From: Arthrobacter methylotrophus
GTDB lineage: Bacteria; Actinomycetota; Actinomycetes; Actinomycetales; Micrococcaceae
Length of the DNA: 64,000 nt
Assembly (NCBI RefSeq): GCF_039539965.1
Contig: NZ_BAABED010000001.1
Coordinates: 3,100,001 to 3,164,000, forward strand
Reading direction: 5' to 3'
Shown here: in pieces, positions 36,480 to 45,778 of the stretch
How the letters are laid out: each line of letters opens with the position of its first letter
How positions within the stretch are numbered: position 1 is the first letter of the stretch
Position numbers and translations under genes: made by a program
The notes under the pieces: model-generated
Database searches by the model: none
What the model was told of the DNA's origin: nothing
Seen by the model: only the letters and a program-made list of their open reading frames with translations

Positions 36480-39259
36480 TGCGCACCGCCTTCGACGCTG
36501 CCAAGCGCGAAGCTCAGTTCGGAGCGTTCCACGATCTTCAGCTTGCCGAAAATCTGGTAGAGGTGCCCTTCCACCGTGCGTACCGAGACGTGGAGCTTCT
36601 CGGCGATGCCCTTGTTGCTTTCCCGCTTCGCCGCCAACCTGGCAATCTCCAGCTCACGCGCGGTCAGCTTGAGCCCCTCGTGGTTGCCGCTTTGAGGTGT
36701 GCGCAAACGCTGTCGGCACGTTTCTGCGAGGTGCCGGGCCCTCCTGAGTGCCGTCTTGTCCAACTGGAACTGATCCACGTGCAACACGGTCTCGGCGATA
36801 TCGAAAGCGAACCTGTCGTTCTGCATGTCTTCTGCCAATTGTGCTGCTTCAAGAAGACGCTCTGCGCTGCCCGCTATCGTCGCCCGAGCGTACGCGGCAC
36901 ACAATTCGGCGAATCGGCCCTGGCAATGGAGTGCCGAGTCGAGCAGCCGCGGAGCAGCCGCCACCGCCCCGAGCCGGACCGCCGAACTGAGGCAGAATAT
37001 CTCGTGGCCGGGGGCACCTTCGTCCCTGTCGACGTCGGCCAGTCTGAGGAGTGCCTCGACGGCGGCCTCCGGACCCTCGAGTCGCTCCCGGGCCAGCGCG
37101 ACGAAGTACTTCTTCGTCCGCTCTTTCCGCCACGTTGGCCGACGCAGCTGGGTGGACGCTTCCTTCAGGTACCTCAAGGCCTGATCTTGCTCTCCTTGCA
37201 GGGCCGAGGCGTAGGCCGCTGCTGTACAGGCGACATCCAGCATGCCTTCGTTGTCCTGTACTCGCAGCTGGCTTATCACCGGAAGGAGCGCTTCCATGCC
37301 ATCTTGGCCCCGTCCCTGGAGGCAACGGAAGATTGCTTTAGGAAGATCGATCGCAGTCGGGAGTGCCTCGGCCGGGGAACCCAGGAGGTCTTCGCCGGGC
37401 TGGACCATTTCCGCGGCATGGTCCCACCGCCCGGCAAGCACGAAGGCGAATCTCAGGCGCGATGAAGCGCGTCGGGCCGCGGCGATCGAAACAGCTGAAT
37501 CATGGCAAGCGGCAATCAGCTGTTCCGCCATGTCCGCTGCCTCGGATTCCCGTCCGGTCAGGGCCCATGCCTCGCACAGCCAGCTTCCGGCAAGAAGCCG
37601 GAATTCCACCCCGTGCGACTCAAAATCCTGAAGTACCTCTTCCAGCTTTGCTGCCATATCGGCATAGGAACCGGAATAGCTGGCCGCCTGCGATTCGGCC
37701 AGGACGAGGTCCTCCCATAGCTCGGGGACGTCCCGTCCTTCACCGGCCGACGCGGTTTCGTGTTCCAGCCGCCCGCGGATTCGTGCCAGCGTCTCGCGAG
37801 CCTGAGCCGTGGTTTCGGCTCGGGCCAAAAGGACTGAGCACTCGGCCAACTTGAGCCGGACCCATTCCGAAAGGGTGGCTTCATCACCGGATTCATCCGC
37901 GGAAAACGTCAAGACTTCTTGGGCTCCGGCCAGGTCGCCCAGCGTCATCAAACCACGGGCTTCCTCGGCTACCGCCCCGGGCATCGTGGAATGGCTGGGG
38001 ATGGACCGGACAAGGCGCAGGGCCAGGCGCGCATCAAGTTGCCGGTTGGCCATCGCGGCAGCTTCAATCACTTCGTCCGTGCCCAGCTTGGCTCCGCAGT
38101 CCAACGCCCACGCGGCCATGGAGAGCACCATCGAGGGTTGGCCAAGGGACGGATCCATCGCCTCAAGGAGCTCGCCCCGAAGTTCATTGCTTCGGCCAGG
38201 GGGAACGTTCGCCCGGACCACGTCGCCCACAAGCTGGCTTTGCAACCGGGCAATCCTCGGCAGCGAATCGTCGACGACGAGGATGCCCCTCTTCTCAAGG
38301 GAGTCCACATCATCCGCTGATGCGAGCGCCAGCAGGGATTCCAAGGGGGCGGCCTTGGCAAGGGAGAGGACCTCCAAGACCTTGCGCTCACCGCTGCCCA
38401 TCCGGCCAAGCCGTGTAGTGATGAGATCGGTGATTGCCCGGCCGTGCACCTCGCTTCGTGACGTCAGGACCCAGACCCCGTCGCTTTTCAGGAGCGCCCC
38501 GGATTCAGCGAGTTCCGCGGCGAGCATCTTGAGGTAGTGCGGGTTACCCCCGCTGGCCGTCCACAGGGCATGGGCGCCGGACGGCGAGACTTTTGCGCCC
38601 AACCCGGACTCGAGCCAAGCGTGGGACTCTTGAAAAGTCAGTTGCTTGAGGTCTATGCGGTGCAGGAATCCGTCGCCACAGAGCCGGGTGATCTCGCCAC
38701 AGAGCCGCTGCGGGTCCGTGCAGGTCAGGACAAGCTGGGCAGTGCCGTTCCTCGCGAGTTGTGCCACCGTCATGGCCCCCAGTTCGTCAAGCTCGGTGGC
38801 ATTTTCTATGACCAGGTACACCGGCTTTCCCTCGGCTCGCTCACGGAGCAGATTGGTCAGCGCCGACAGCACCAGGACCGGATGGGCCAAGTACCCGGCG
38901 TCTAGGTCGCTCAAGAGAATATTCAGGGCGCCATACGGTGATTTCGCCAGCGCTGCGCTGCCGCGGATCACGACGACGAACGAGCGGCTGCGTAGTTCGT
39001 TCACCGCGCGTGTGGTCAGGTAGCTCTTGCCACTCCCCGACGGTCCCGTCACCAGCACGCCTCCCCTGGCGGTTGCTAGCGCGAGCGAGATGTCTTCAAC
39101 TGCGGCCCTGTGTCCAATCGGCGGCCACGCCGTCGAAATTATCGACTTTCCTTCGGCTCCCTCAGGCGAAGAGGCCGGGGCCGCGTGGAATGCCTGGTAC
39201 CGGGGCGCTCCCCCGGACCGAATGGCATGGACCGTAGATGCACTGCCTGTTGTCAACAT
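36476..39259 (-). CDS. LuxR-family ATPase-type regulator (LAL-C)
   Basis: A 927-aa LAL regulator from ATG 39259; a TTG at 39298 would lie inside the predicted promoter and is rejected. Walker A is intact (GPSGSGKSYLTTRAV near residue 70). Walker B is weaker (YLVIENATELDE). A helical repeat region follows, and the C-terminus is a LuxR HTH (LTARELEIARLAAKRESNKGI, recognition helix RTVEGHLY). The start codon is preceded by GGGGG about 8 bp away. It is first in a two-gene operon with LAL-B. Its promoter (P3) carries the shared dyad and a row of extra half-sites, which suggests self- or cross-regulation among the LAL proteins. Confidence 0.93.
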   Translation of the reverse strand: MLTTGSASTVHAIRSGGAPRYQAFHAAPASSPEGAEGKSIISTAWPPIGHRAAVEDISLALATARGGVLVTGPSGSGKSYLTTRAVNELRSRSFVVVIRGSAALAKSPYGALNILLSDLDAGYLAHPVLVLSALTNLLRERAEGKPVYLVIENATELDELGAMTVAQLARNGTAQLVLTCTDPQRLCGEITRLCGDGFLHRIDLKQLTFQESHAWLESGLGAKVSPSGAHALWTASGGNPHYLKMLAAELAESGALLKSDGVWVLTSRSEVHGRAITDLITTRLGRMGSGERKVLEVLSLAKAAPLESLLALASADDVDSLEKRGILVVDDSLPRIARLQSQLVGDVVRANVPPGRSNELRGELLEAMDPSLGQPSMVLSMAAWALDCGAKLGTDEVIEAAAMANRQLDARLALRLVRSIPSHSTMPGAVAEEARGLMTLGDLAGAQEVLTFSADESGDEATLSEWVRLKLAECSVLLARAETTAQARETLARIRGRLEHETASAGEGRDVPELWEDLVLAESQAASYSGSYADMAAKLEEVLQDFESHGVEFRLLAGSWLCEAWALTGRESEAADMAEQLIAACHDSAVSIAAARRASSRLRFAFVLAGRWDHAAEMVQPGEDLLGSPAEALPTAIDLPKAIFRCLQGRGQDGMEALLPVISQLRVQDNEGMLDVACTAAAYASALQGEQDQALRYLKEASTQLRRPTWRKERTKKYFVALARERLEGPEAAVEALLRLADVDRDEGAPGHEIFCLSSAVRLGAVAAAPRLLDSALHCQGRFAELCAAYARATIAGSAERLLEAAQLAEDMQNDRFAFDIAETVLHVDQFQLDKTALRRARHLAETCRQRLRTPQSGNHEGLKLTARELEIARLAAKRESNKGIAEKLHVSVRTVEGHLYQIFGKLKIVERSELSFALGSVEGGAQ

Positions 39260-39296
39260 GAGCGAGACCCCCAGTGATCGAGTGGTGACACCCCCC

Positions 39297-39406
39297 AATT
39301 AACCAGCTCGCCGTCAGCCCTACACCAGTAGTGAGTACTCGACTTTCATCCTGCCCGATACTCGTATGCGGGTGTAAGTACCCCTGCTGCGTGGGACGGG
39401 TACTCG
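39297..39406 (-). promoter_or_regulatory. Candidate LAL-C/LAL-B promoter with dyad and phased half-site array (P3)
   Basis: The minus-strand dyad CGAGTACTCACTACTGG (39341 to 39325) is exactly 22 bp before a -10-like TTAATT (39302 to 39297). Further upstream are CGAGTAT (39364-39358), GGGGTAC (39384-39378) and CGAGTAC (39406-39400). Half-site starts are 23, 20 and 22 bp apart, close to two helix turns each, so all face the same side of the DNA. Confidence 0.6.
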
Positions 39407-39460
39407 ACGTCGACAGTAGCGCTCGTCGAATCGAGAGTTCACTACTAGTTATTTTGTGGC

Positions 39461-42220
39461 CTAGCCGGGCTCCGATGGGCCCCGCGCAGCGGCCGCGGCA
39501 CCGGCAAGTGCGTCCCTGCCGGTGATTCCCAGTTTCGAGTAGCACCTGTACAGATGCCCCTCCACAGTGCGGACCGAGATGAGCAGCGTGTCCGCAATCT
39601 GCCGGTCGCTGAGGCCCCTGACCGCCAGATTGACAATGTCCCATTCCCGCTTGGTCAGCTTAGGGAGCACAGATTCGTGCTGCGATTCCTCGCCTCCGTG
39701 GCCCAGCTCTTCGTTGCAGCGCGCCAGGCCCGCGCGCGCAGCCGCCGTGAGCTCTTTGGTGCGGCTGCGATCCGAGGCTCCCAGCGCAAAGCCGTAGGCC
39801 TTCGCGGCCAGATGGTAGACAGAAGCAGCGTGAAGCTTCTCCCCGGCGGAGAAGTAGCGGTCAGCACCCCCGAATTTGAGTGCGAGCCCATATTCTGCGA
39901 GGGCTTGCGCCCAGTTTCCCTCGGTTGCAGCCGCAGTCTCACAGAACCGGTCCAGCCTGCTGGTGTCTCCCAGGCCAAGCGCAAGCTCCAGCGCATGAAG
40001 TTCAAGGAAGGTGGCATCTTCCTTGGCTGCTTCGTCAGCGTTGAGGTGCAATGCTTCGACGCCGGAGCCGTCGCCTTTGAGGAGTTCAAGTGCGGCTTCG
40101 AAGAAGTTGCTGGCCTGGGCCTCGAGGAGATGCATGCCATGCTGCCCCCGGGCCTTGAAGTCCGCCCTGAAACGATCAGCTTCCGGTAACCCGGTACCGG
40201 CTGCGGCATAGAAGGCCATGGCCGCACACAGCCCGAAGAGGTTTTGCGGATCGCTGTCTCTCAAGGCTTCGAGGCCAGCAGTCAGCAGCGGCAAGGCGTC
40301 TCCGGTTTTTCCCTGCCTGATGGCAACGTACCCGAGCAGTAGGTAAGCAGCCCCACCGAAGGAGGCCATGGCTACACCCGAGGATTCGTAGTAGCGATCG
40401 AGGAACTCTTGGGCTTCGCCCCAGTCGCCGGCAGCAAGAGCGCACATGACATGGCGCGCTGCGATGAATTCGGGGAGGAAGAAGACGTCGTTCTCTGGAG
40501 GCTGGGCCAAAGCGGCAGCTTCAATAGCCAGCAGCCTTCCCTGGATCGCGGCGCCCAGGGCGCACAACCTCTCTGACTCCAGGGACAGCGCCAAGGCCTT
40601 GGAGAGCACCGACGAAGGTCCTTCCACGGAGCCGATCTGAAGGAGGACGCGCTCCAGTCCGGCCCCCATCCGCTCGTAGTCTCCTTCCAAGGAACCAGCA
40701 ACCAGCTCCATCAGGGTCACGGCGATGGGCACCGCAGCTTTCGCCGCCGGTGTCTGCTGGCCGTGGAGGCCCGGCAGCTGCTCGCCCCATTCGCGGAGGA
40801 CCCCGGCATCCGCAAGGATGAGGGCGGCGGATTGTCCGACGGCGGCACGGGTGACCGCGTGAAGCAGGCTGCCCGATACGATCTGGGAAGGTCCGGTGTC
40901 TCCGCCCAATGTTGCCTGGGCCAGGACCGCCGCTGCTTCGTCGCGGCGGCCAAGATTGAAATAGGACCGGGCCATGACCGCTTGGGCAATCGCTTGCCAC
41001 TGCGTCTCCTGCACTGCGGCAGCCATGCGCAATGCCGTCTCGCTCTGCTGTAGTTTGGCGGCGAGGACCGCCGCCCGGATCAAGAGACGGTCCGGCACGT
41101 CCGAACCGCAGTCAAGTGACCAGGTGACCATCCGCAGAAGGGAATCGGGATTGTCCTCCAAGACATCCATCCGGGAAATCAGTTGCCTGTGCAGCTGGAG
41201 ACTCTGCGCGGCGGGGACGATGCTTCGAAGCACCTCTCCGTACACCGGATTGACGAGCCGGAGGGTTGTCATTCCTTGTCCAGCGGGCTGAATCAAATGC
41301 TGTTCCAACAATTCCTGGACGGCGGTTTCTCCGACGACGGCGTTGATCAACGATTCATCGACCGGCTCAGCCAAGGCAATCAAGTTCAAGGCGTCCCGGC
41401 CTGCGGCCGAAATGCGCATCAGCTGGAGTTTGACCACGGCTTCCAGCTTCACGGTGTGGACCGGCGTCGCGGCTGTCTTGAGCCACACGCCATGTCTCTG
41501 GACAAGGGTCCCGGAACTCTCGGCTTCGCGCACCAGGGTCTTCAGGAGCAGGGTGTTGCCGCCAGCCTCTATCCAGAATCCATGGCTTGTGCCGTTCAGG
41601 ACGATGCCGCCCAGCAATGCCTCGCACAATTCGTGGGCTTGCTCAGCTGTCAGGGGCTCCAAATCAAACCACTCGGCAGTTCCCTCGTGCCACAATCGCA
41701 AGAGGGGCTCGGGAACTCCTGGTCGCGGGACGCATGCGGCGACGATTTTCGCCCATTCTGCCTGGACAAGCTCGGTAAGCATCGCACAGGTGGCATCGTC
41801 CAGGTAATGCGCATCGTCGACCAGCAGCAATGCTGGACCGGTACCGATACGGATTCCTTCAAGGTAATCCCAGAGGGCCCGCAGCACGGCGACGCGCGAG
41901 GAAATGTCGGAAACCGAAAGGTGGGCAAGGTAGGGGGCCAGAACTCCATAGGGGACCGAGGTCAGGGATGGACTTCCATGAATCGGAACAATCGCAAGGT
42001 CCTCGCGAAAGACGCTGCCGAGCTGGGCCAGTAGGGATGACGCGCCAAGTCCGGAATCCCCCACGATGAAGACTGCAGAACAGTCGTCCGCGCGGATTGC
42101 AGCCGTGATTCCAGGGAGCAAATGCCCATAGTCCAGCCATGGTTCAGGCGGTCTTGTAATGCTTCCTCCGACAGGACCATGCACCGCCGCAGCGTTGTCA
42201 TGCCTGCGCGGTTCCTTCAA
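39461..42220 (-). CDS. LuxR-family ATPase-type regulator (LAL-D)
   Basis: A 919-aa LAL regulator from TTG 42220. This start is chosen because GAGGAG lies 5 bp before it, whereas the longer frame from 42277 has no support and GTG 42184 has no ribosome binding site. The start lies 23 bp inside the end of LAL-E. Walker A is altered (FIVGDSGLGASSL, Ala in place of Lys), while Walker B LLLVDDAHYLDD is intact. The helical middle and C-terminal LuxR HTH (LTKREWDIVNLAVRGLSDRQI, RTVEGHLY) are complete. Nucleotide binding may be weak or absent, so it could be a partner of the intact LAL proteins. Confidence 0.9.
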   Translation of the reverse strand: MKEPRRHDNAAAVHGPVGGSITRPPEPWLDYGHLLPGITAAIRADDCSAVFIVGDSGLGASSLLAQLGSVFREDLAIVPIHGSPSLTSVPYGVLAPYLAHLSVSDISSRVAVLRALWDYLEGIRIGTGPALLLVDDAHYLDDATCAMLTELVQAEWAKIVAACVPRPGVPEPLLRLWHEGTAEWFDLEPLTAEQAHELCEALLGGIVLNGTSHGFWIEAGGNTLLLKTLVREAESSGTLVQRHGVWLKTAATPVHTVKLEAVVKLQLMRISAAGRDALNLIALAEPVDESLINAVVGETAVQELLEQHLIQPAGQGMTTLRLVNPVYGEVLRSIVPAAQSLQLHRQLISRMDVLEDNPDSLLRMVTWSLDCGSDVPDRLLIRAAVLAAKLQQSETALRMAAAVQETQWQAIAQAVMARSYFNLGRRDEAAAVLAQATLGGDTGPSQIVSGSLLHAVTRAAVGQSAALILADAGVLREWGEQLPGLHGQQTPAAKAAVPIAVTLMELVAGSLEGDYERMGAGLERVLLQIGSVEGPSSVLSKALALSLESERLCALGAAIQGRLLAIEAAALAQPPENDVFFLPEFIAARHVMCALAAGDWGEAQEFLDRYYESSGVAMASFGGAAYLLLGYVAIRQGKTGDALPLLTAGLEALRDSDPQNLFGLCAAMAFYAAAGTGLPEADRFRADFKARGQHGMHLLEAQASNFFEAALELLKGDGSGVEALHLNADEAAKEDATFLELHALELALGLGDTSRLDRFCETAAATEGNWAQALAEYGLALKFGGADRYFSAGEKLHAASVYHLAAKAYGFALGASDRSRTKELTAAARAGLARCNEELGHGGEESQHESVLPKLTKREWDIVNLAVRGLSDRQIADTLLISVRTVEGHLYRCYSKLGITGRDALAGAAAAARGPSEPG

Positions 42221-44894
42221 GCTCGCTCCTCGATGAGATTCCCATTTTCGTGAAGATCTGGTACAGGTGGCCTTCAACCGTGCGGACCGAAACCTGCAAC
42301 TGGTTAGCTACCTCTTTGTTACTCAACCCCTGACTAGCCATCTTTGCAACCTGCCGCTCCCTTTCGGTCAATTCTGGTCCAAAAGTGTGCGGTGTCAGGG
42401 GCAGTACAGGTACGGTACCGACCAAGCGGTCCAGCCGTTGCTGGGCCAACCTGGCGGAAGCCGAGTCGCCGGCTTCCCGTGCTGTGTCCAAGGCCAGGAC
42501 CGCACAGCGCGACTCCACCGCATCCAATTTCAGTTCCTGGGCCACCGAGGCGGCAAGCAGCAGGGTCTTCGGGTCCTTCTTGCGAGTGCCTTCCGCTACC
42601 ATCCGGTTTACAGCCGCCATCTTCCCTTGGCGACGCGACGAAACCTCCTCCAAGAGCAATAATTCATCCTCGGTACCGTGGACGGTGGCTCCGAAGAGGC
42701 TGATGGATGCCGTTGTTGTCCGGCCCTTGGCCAAGTCCCGGTTTGCCGACTCGATGAGGCTCTGCTTCGCCCCGGGATCCTTCAACCAGCGGCGTGCCAT
42801 CTTGACGCAGAACTCAGCCATCCACGCAGGGAACCACGCTGTCTCGCCCTGCGCTTTTTCGGCCAAATCCAGGAATGTCCGCGCTTCCTTCACATCCCCG
42901 GCCTGCGCATAAGCGAAGGCCAGCGCGGAGTAGGCCAGGGAAGGCCCGTAGTAATTCCGCCTGATCTCCAGTTGCGCCTGGGCTCCCAAGAGCGTGTCAA
43001 TCGCTACGGAGGCCCGGCCCGCATATGTGTAAGCAACGCCAAGCGCAAGCTCGGCAGCACCGCCCAGGTAGTGGATATTCTTCGGCTGCTGATCGAGGGT
43101 CGCCGTAAGCATCCGGGCTAGTTCTTCCCACTGTCCACTGCACAGCAGGGCCGCAAATAGGCCTTCGGACAACCAATTGTGCAACCGCGGCTGAGCTTTT
43201 GCGCGCTGCATTTTGTGCCTCAGCTCGCGCGCCAGCTCGATTGCCTCCATTTCCCTGCCAAGTACTGCCCAAGCCATGGTCAAGAGGCTCCCGCAACTCA
43301 GCTTTTGTTGGAGGTCGCTGCCGTCCCGGTACTCTTTCTCCAAGGCCTCTGCAACCTCGGAATACTCGCCCTGATGAACGTGAAGCTCGAAGCTGGCTAG
43401 CCTGAGCATTCCGCCGGCCCGGGTAAGTTCGGCAGCATCGGAACCAGCCTCTTGTGACCGACGGGCAAGCTCCTCGTGGCCCTTGGCGACGAGGCCAGGT
43501 ATCCGAACGTGGCCGCCGGGGACCCACAACAACGCGCTGCAGAGTTCCTGGACATAGTCCGCGTACTCATACGCGGTCAGCCGTCGAAGTTGCTCGGGCG
43601 TCACATCCTCCAAAGCTGCGACGGCAGCCTCGTGCTCGGCAAGAATGACGTGGGACACGCAGCGCTGTTGTGCAGCCGCGACCCATTCCTTGTCCGTCCG
43701 TCCGATCTGCCGGGCGCATTCCAACGCGAACCACGGATCGAATTGCCGGTTCGCGGCCGCCGCCGCGGCCAAGGCGACTCCGGGTTCAAGCGTTTCGCGG
43801 ACATTCAACGTCGACGAGGCAAAACCCAAGAGGGCCTCGGCGTCGAGGTCACGGGAAATGCTGCCAATCACGCCGGCCGCAAGCTGGCGTAGTTCGTTCC
43901 TTCGCGGGAGGTCCATCCAGCCCCGGATGACCTCGCCCATGTATTCGTCCCGCAGCGCCACCCGCCGGGCGTCCGTCGCTTCGATGCGCAAGTAACCGGC
44001 CCACTCCATCTCCGCGACCACTTCGGGATCGAGGACGTCCAGGAGCACCGCGAGCGGGGCCGTTCGAATCAGCGCAAGCAGTTCCAGCGCTTCCTGGACT
44101 GCAGGGCTCTCCCGCGCGAGGCGTGAACGGACAAGGTCAGTCAGAACGTCCGCGGATGAAAGGCGGATCTCGCCTTTCATGGCCCAAACCTGCCCGGCCA
44201 GATGCAAGTTGCCTGAGCGAAGCTGCTCCGTGACGATGGCTTGGAGCACCAACGGATTTCCACCGCTGGATGCATGCAAGGCGCTTGCAGCCGTCGCGGT
44301 CACTCGCCTTCCCAAGACCGCGGTGAGCAGTTTGGCCACTTCGGCCCGGGAAAAGGCCTGAAGCAGGACCTCGTCCAACAAACCGTCTTTCAGCAGTCTG
44401 ACCAAGTCTTCCGGCATGTCCGTCGCTTGGCGGACAGTCACGAGGACTTTAGCTGTGCCACTAATTAACAAATGCACGAGCAGTGCGGTGCTCATGCTGT
44501 CCAAAGCAGGAAGTTCCGAGAGTACTAACAGCACGTTGCGTCCTGCGGCGTCCGAACTTATCAATTGGGATATGCCGTGGATGATCGTGGCCGGGGAATC
44601 TGCGGCGTCTACGGGCAGTCTGGCGAGCAGATGTGCCAGCGCCCCGAAAGGAGTGTTGATGTCCGTGGAGCCGTGGAGATGGAGTACATGCGTCGTGGGA
44701 GCGAGACGGGCCTCTACCGAACGGGCAAACGTCGCCTTCCCAACGCCCGGCGCGCCAACCACCACGACTCCGTACAAAGATGGCTCACCGAGGGCGCCAA
44801 CAACCGCATTCTGAAGATCCTGCCTCACCAGCGACGACCATTTTCGTCGCTCCGCGGCACCGAGTGCTTGCCGCTCCGATGCGGGTCGACCCAT
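42198..44894 (-). CDS. LuxR-family ATPase-type regulator (LAL-E)
   Basis: An 898-aa LAL regulator from ATG 44894; TTG 44918 is the alternative and neither has a strong ribosome binding site. Walker A keeps the lysine but loses the following hydroxyl residue (GAPGVGKATFARS). Walker B is unusual (LLVLSELPALDS, no Asp at the end of the strand). The C-terminal LuxR HTH is intact (LTERERQVAKMASQGLSNKEV, RTVEGHLY). It is the first gene of a two-gene unit with LAL-D, which starts inside its 3' end. Its own upstream region carries only loose matches to the shared dyad (CAAGTAG at 45072-45066). Confidence 0.9.
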   Translation of the reverse strand: MGRPASERQALGAAERRKWSSLVRQDLQNAVVGALGEPSLYGVVVVGAPGVGKATFARSVEARLAPTTHVLHLHGSTDINTPFGALAHLLARLPVDAADSPATIIHGISQLISSDAAGRNVLLVLSELPALDSMSTALLVHLLISGTAKVLVTVRQATDMPEDLVRLLKDGLLDEVLLQAFSRAEVAKLLTAVLGRRVTATAASALHASSGGNPLVLQAIVTEQLRSGNLHLAGQVWAMKGEIRLSSADVLTDLVRSRLARESPAVQEALELLALIRTAPLAVLLDVLDPEVVAEMEWAGYLRIEATDARRVALRDEYMGEVIRGWMDLPRRNELRQLAAGVIGSISRDLDAEALLGFASSTLNVRETLEPGVALAAAAAANRQFDPWFALECARQIGRTDKEWVAAAQQRCVSHVILAEHEAAVAALEDVTPEQLRRLTAYEYADYVQELCSALLWVPGGHVRIPGLVAKGHEELARRSQEAGSDAAELTRAGGMLRLASFELHVHQGEYSEVAEALEKEYRDGSDLQQKLSCGSLLTMAWAVLGREMEAIELARELRHKMQRAKAQPRLHNWLSEGLFAALLCSGQWEELARMLTATLDQQPKNIHYLGGAAELALGVAYTYAGRASVAIDTLLGAQAQLEIRRNYYGPSLAYSALAFAYAQAGDVKEARTFLDLAEKAQGETAWFPAWMAEFCVKMARRWLKDPGAKQSLIESANRDLAKGRTTTASISLFGATVHGTEDELLLLEEVSSRRQGKMAAVNRMVAEGTRKKDPKTLLLAASVAQELKLDAVESRCAVLALDTAREAGDSASARLAQQRLDRLVGTVPVLPLTPHTFGPELTERERQVAKMASQGLSNKEVANQLQVSVRTVEGHLYQIFTKMGISSRSELEGTAQA

Positions 44895-45167
44895 TTCAGA
44901 TTCCGGTGTTGCTCGCAATATTAGATCACGCTACCTTCGTAGCTCTGGCGGACGTGACGTTCAGCGGGTCGTTTGTTGGGTAATTTCCTCTTCAGCCCCG
45001 GCAGTGATTTGCAAAGTATCATAGGGATCTCCCCGAATCAATTAGTCAGCCAGCCCATCATCAGGCTACTTGTTAATGACTCGAATGAGTACGTGCGAAC
45101 CACCGGTTCAGAGCATGAATCCCGGCGCGGTAGCTCAGCCAGGACCGCATCTTTCTCATCCGCGGGG
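44895..45167. other. Upstream region of LAL-E, no gene
   Basis: About 270 bp between pth and LAL-E. On the minus strand it holds a -10-like TATGAT at 45024-45019, a CAAGTAG half-site (45072-45066) and a GTACTCATTCGAGT-like inverted pair near 45079-45092. A short tRNA-like string GGTAGCTCAGC occurs at 45129-45139 but does not fold into a tRNA. No coding frame is convincing. Confidence 0.4.
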
Positions 45168-45752
45168 CTAGGCCTTGACCGGGTGGAACTTCTGCTGGGC
45201 AGCAAGCAAACCCTCAGTCACCAATAGTTCAACGGCATCCGCCGCCTCATCCAAGAGAAAGGGCAGCTCTTTCTTTTCGGCGGGTCCAAAATCCCTGAGG
45301 ACGTAATCCGCGGTGTCCATTCTCCCCGGTGGCCTGCCGACGCCCACGCGGACGCGCAAGTAGTCCTTGGTCGCCAAAGCCTTGGAGATATCCCGCAGGC
45401 CGTTGTGCCCGCCTTCCCCTCCGCCGATCTTCAACCTAATGGTGTTGAATGGGATGTCAATTTCGTCATGGACGGCAATCACGTGATCCGGGGAGATATC
45501 AAAGAACTTGGCCAAGCCGGAAACGGGGCCCCCGGAAACATTCATGTAGCTCATCGGCTTCGCGAGAACCACACGCGGGCCGCCGATCCCGAGCCTTCCC
45601 TCGACAACCTGGGCCCGGGCTTTGTGGGCTTTGAAGCTTCCACCCACGCGCGAGGCAAGTTCGTCCAGCGCCATTTGGCCGACGTTGTGGCGATTGTGGC
45701 TGTATTCAGCGCCGGGATTGCCAAGGCCTACGATCAGCCAGGTGTCAGTCAT
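45168..45752 (-). CDS. pth: Peptidyl-tRNA hydrolase
   Basis: A 194-aa cytoplasmic esterase that frees tRNA from prematurely released peptidyl-tRNA. The family start [21 protein letters not shown] contains the catalytic histidine; [20 protein letters not shown] and the metal-independent active-site segment [29 protein letters not shown] are present. It follows rplY on the same strand, the usual order rplY-pth. ATG 45752 is clear. A strong terminator lies between the two genes, so pth may also have its own promoter. Confidence 0.97.
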   Translation of the reverse strand: MTDTWLIVGLGNPGAEYSHNRHNVGQMALDELASRVGGSFKAHKARAQVVEGRLGIGGPRVVLAKPMSYMNVSGGPVSGLAKFFDISPDHVIAVHDEIDIPFNTIRLKIGGGEGGHNGLRDISKALATKDYLRVRVGVGRPPGRMDTADYVLRDFGPAEKKELPFLLDEAADAVELLVTEGLLAAQQKFHPVKA

Positions 45753-45778
45753 GGAGTCATCCTAGGGAATCAAGGGGG

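Noticed and set aside
42198..42201. ATG at 42201 overlapping the LAL-E stop as the start of the next gene
   Set aside because: It opens a different frame of only 79 codons without LAL features. The LAL-D frame starts at TTG 42220 instead.
45129..45139. tRNA-like string GGTAGCTCAGC upstream of LAL-E
   Set aside because: No anticodon arm, T arm or acceptor pairing follows; probably coincidence or a short remnant.
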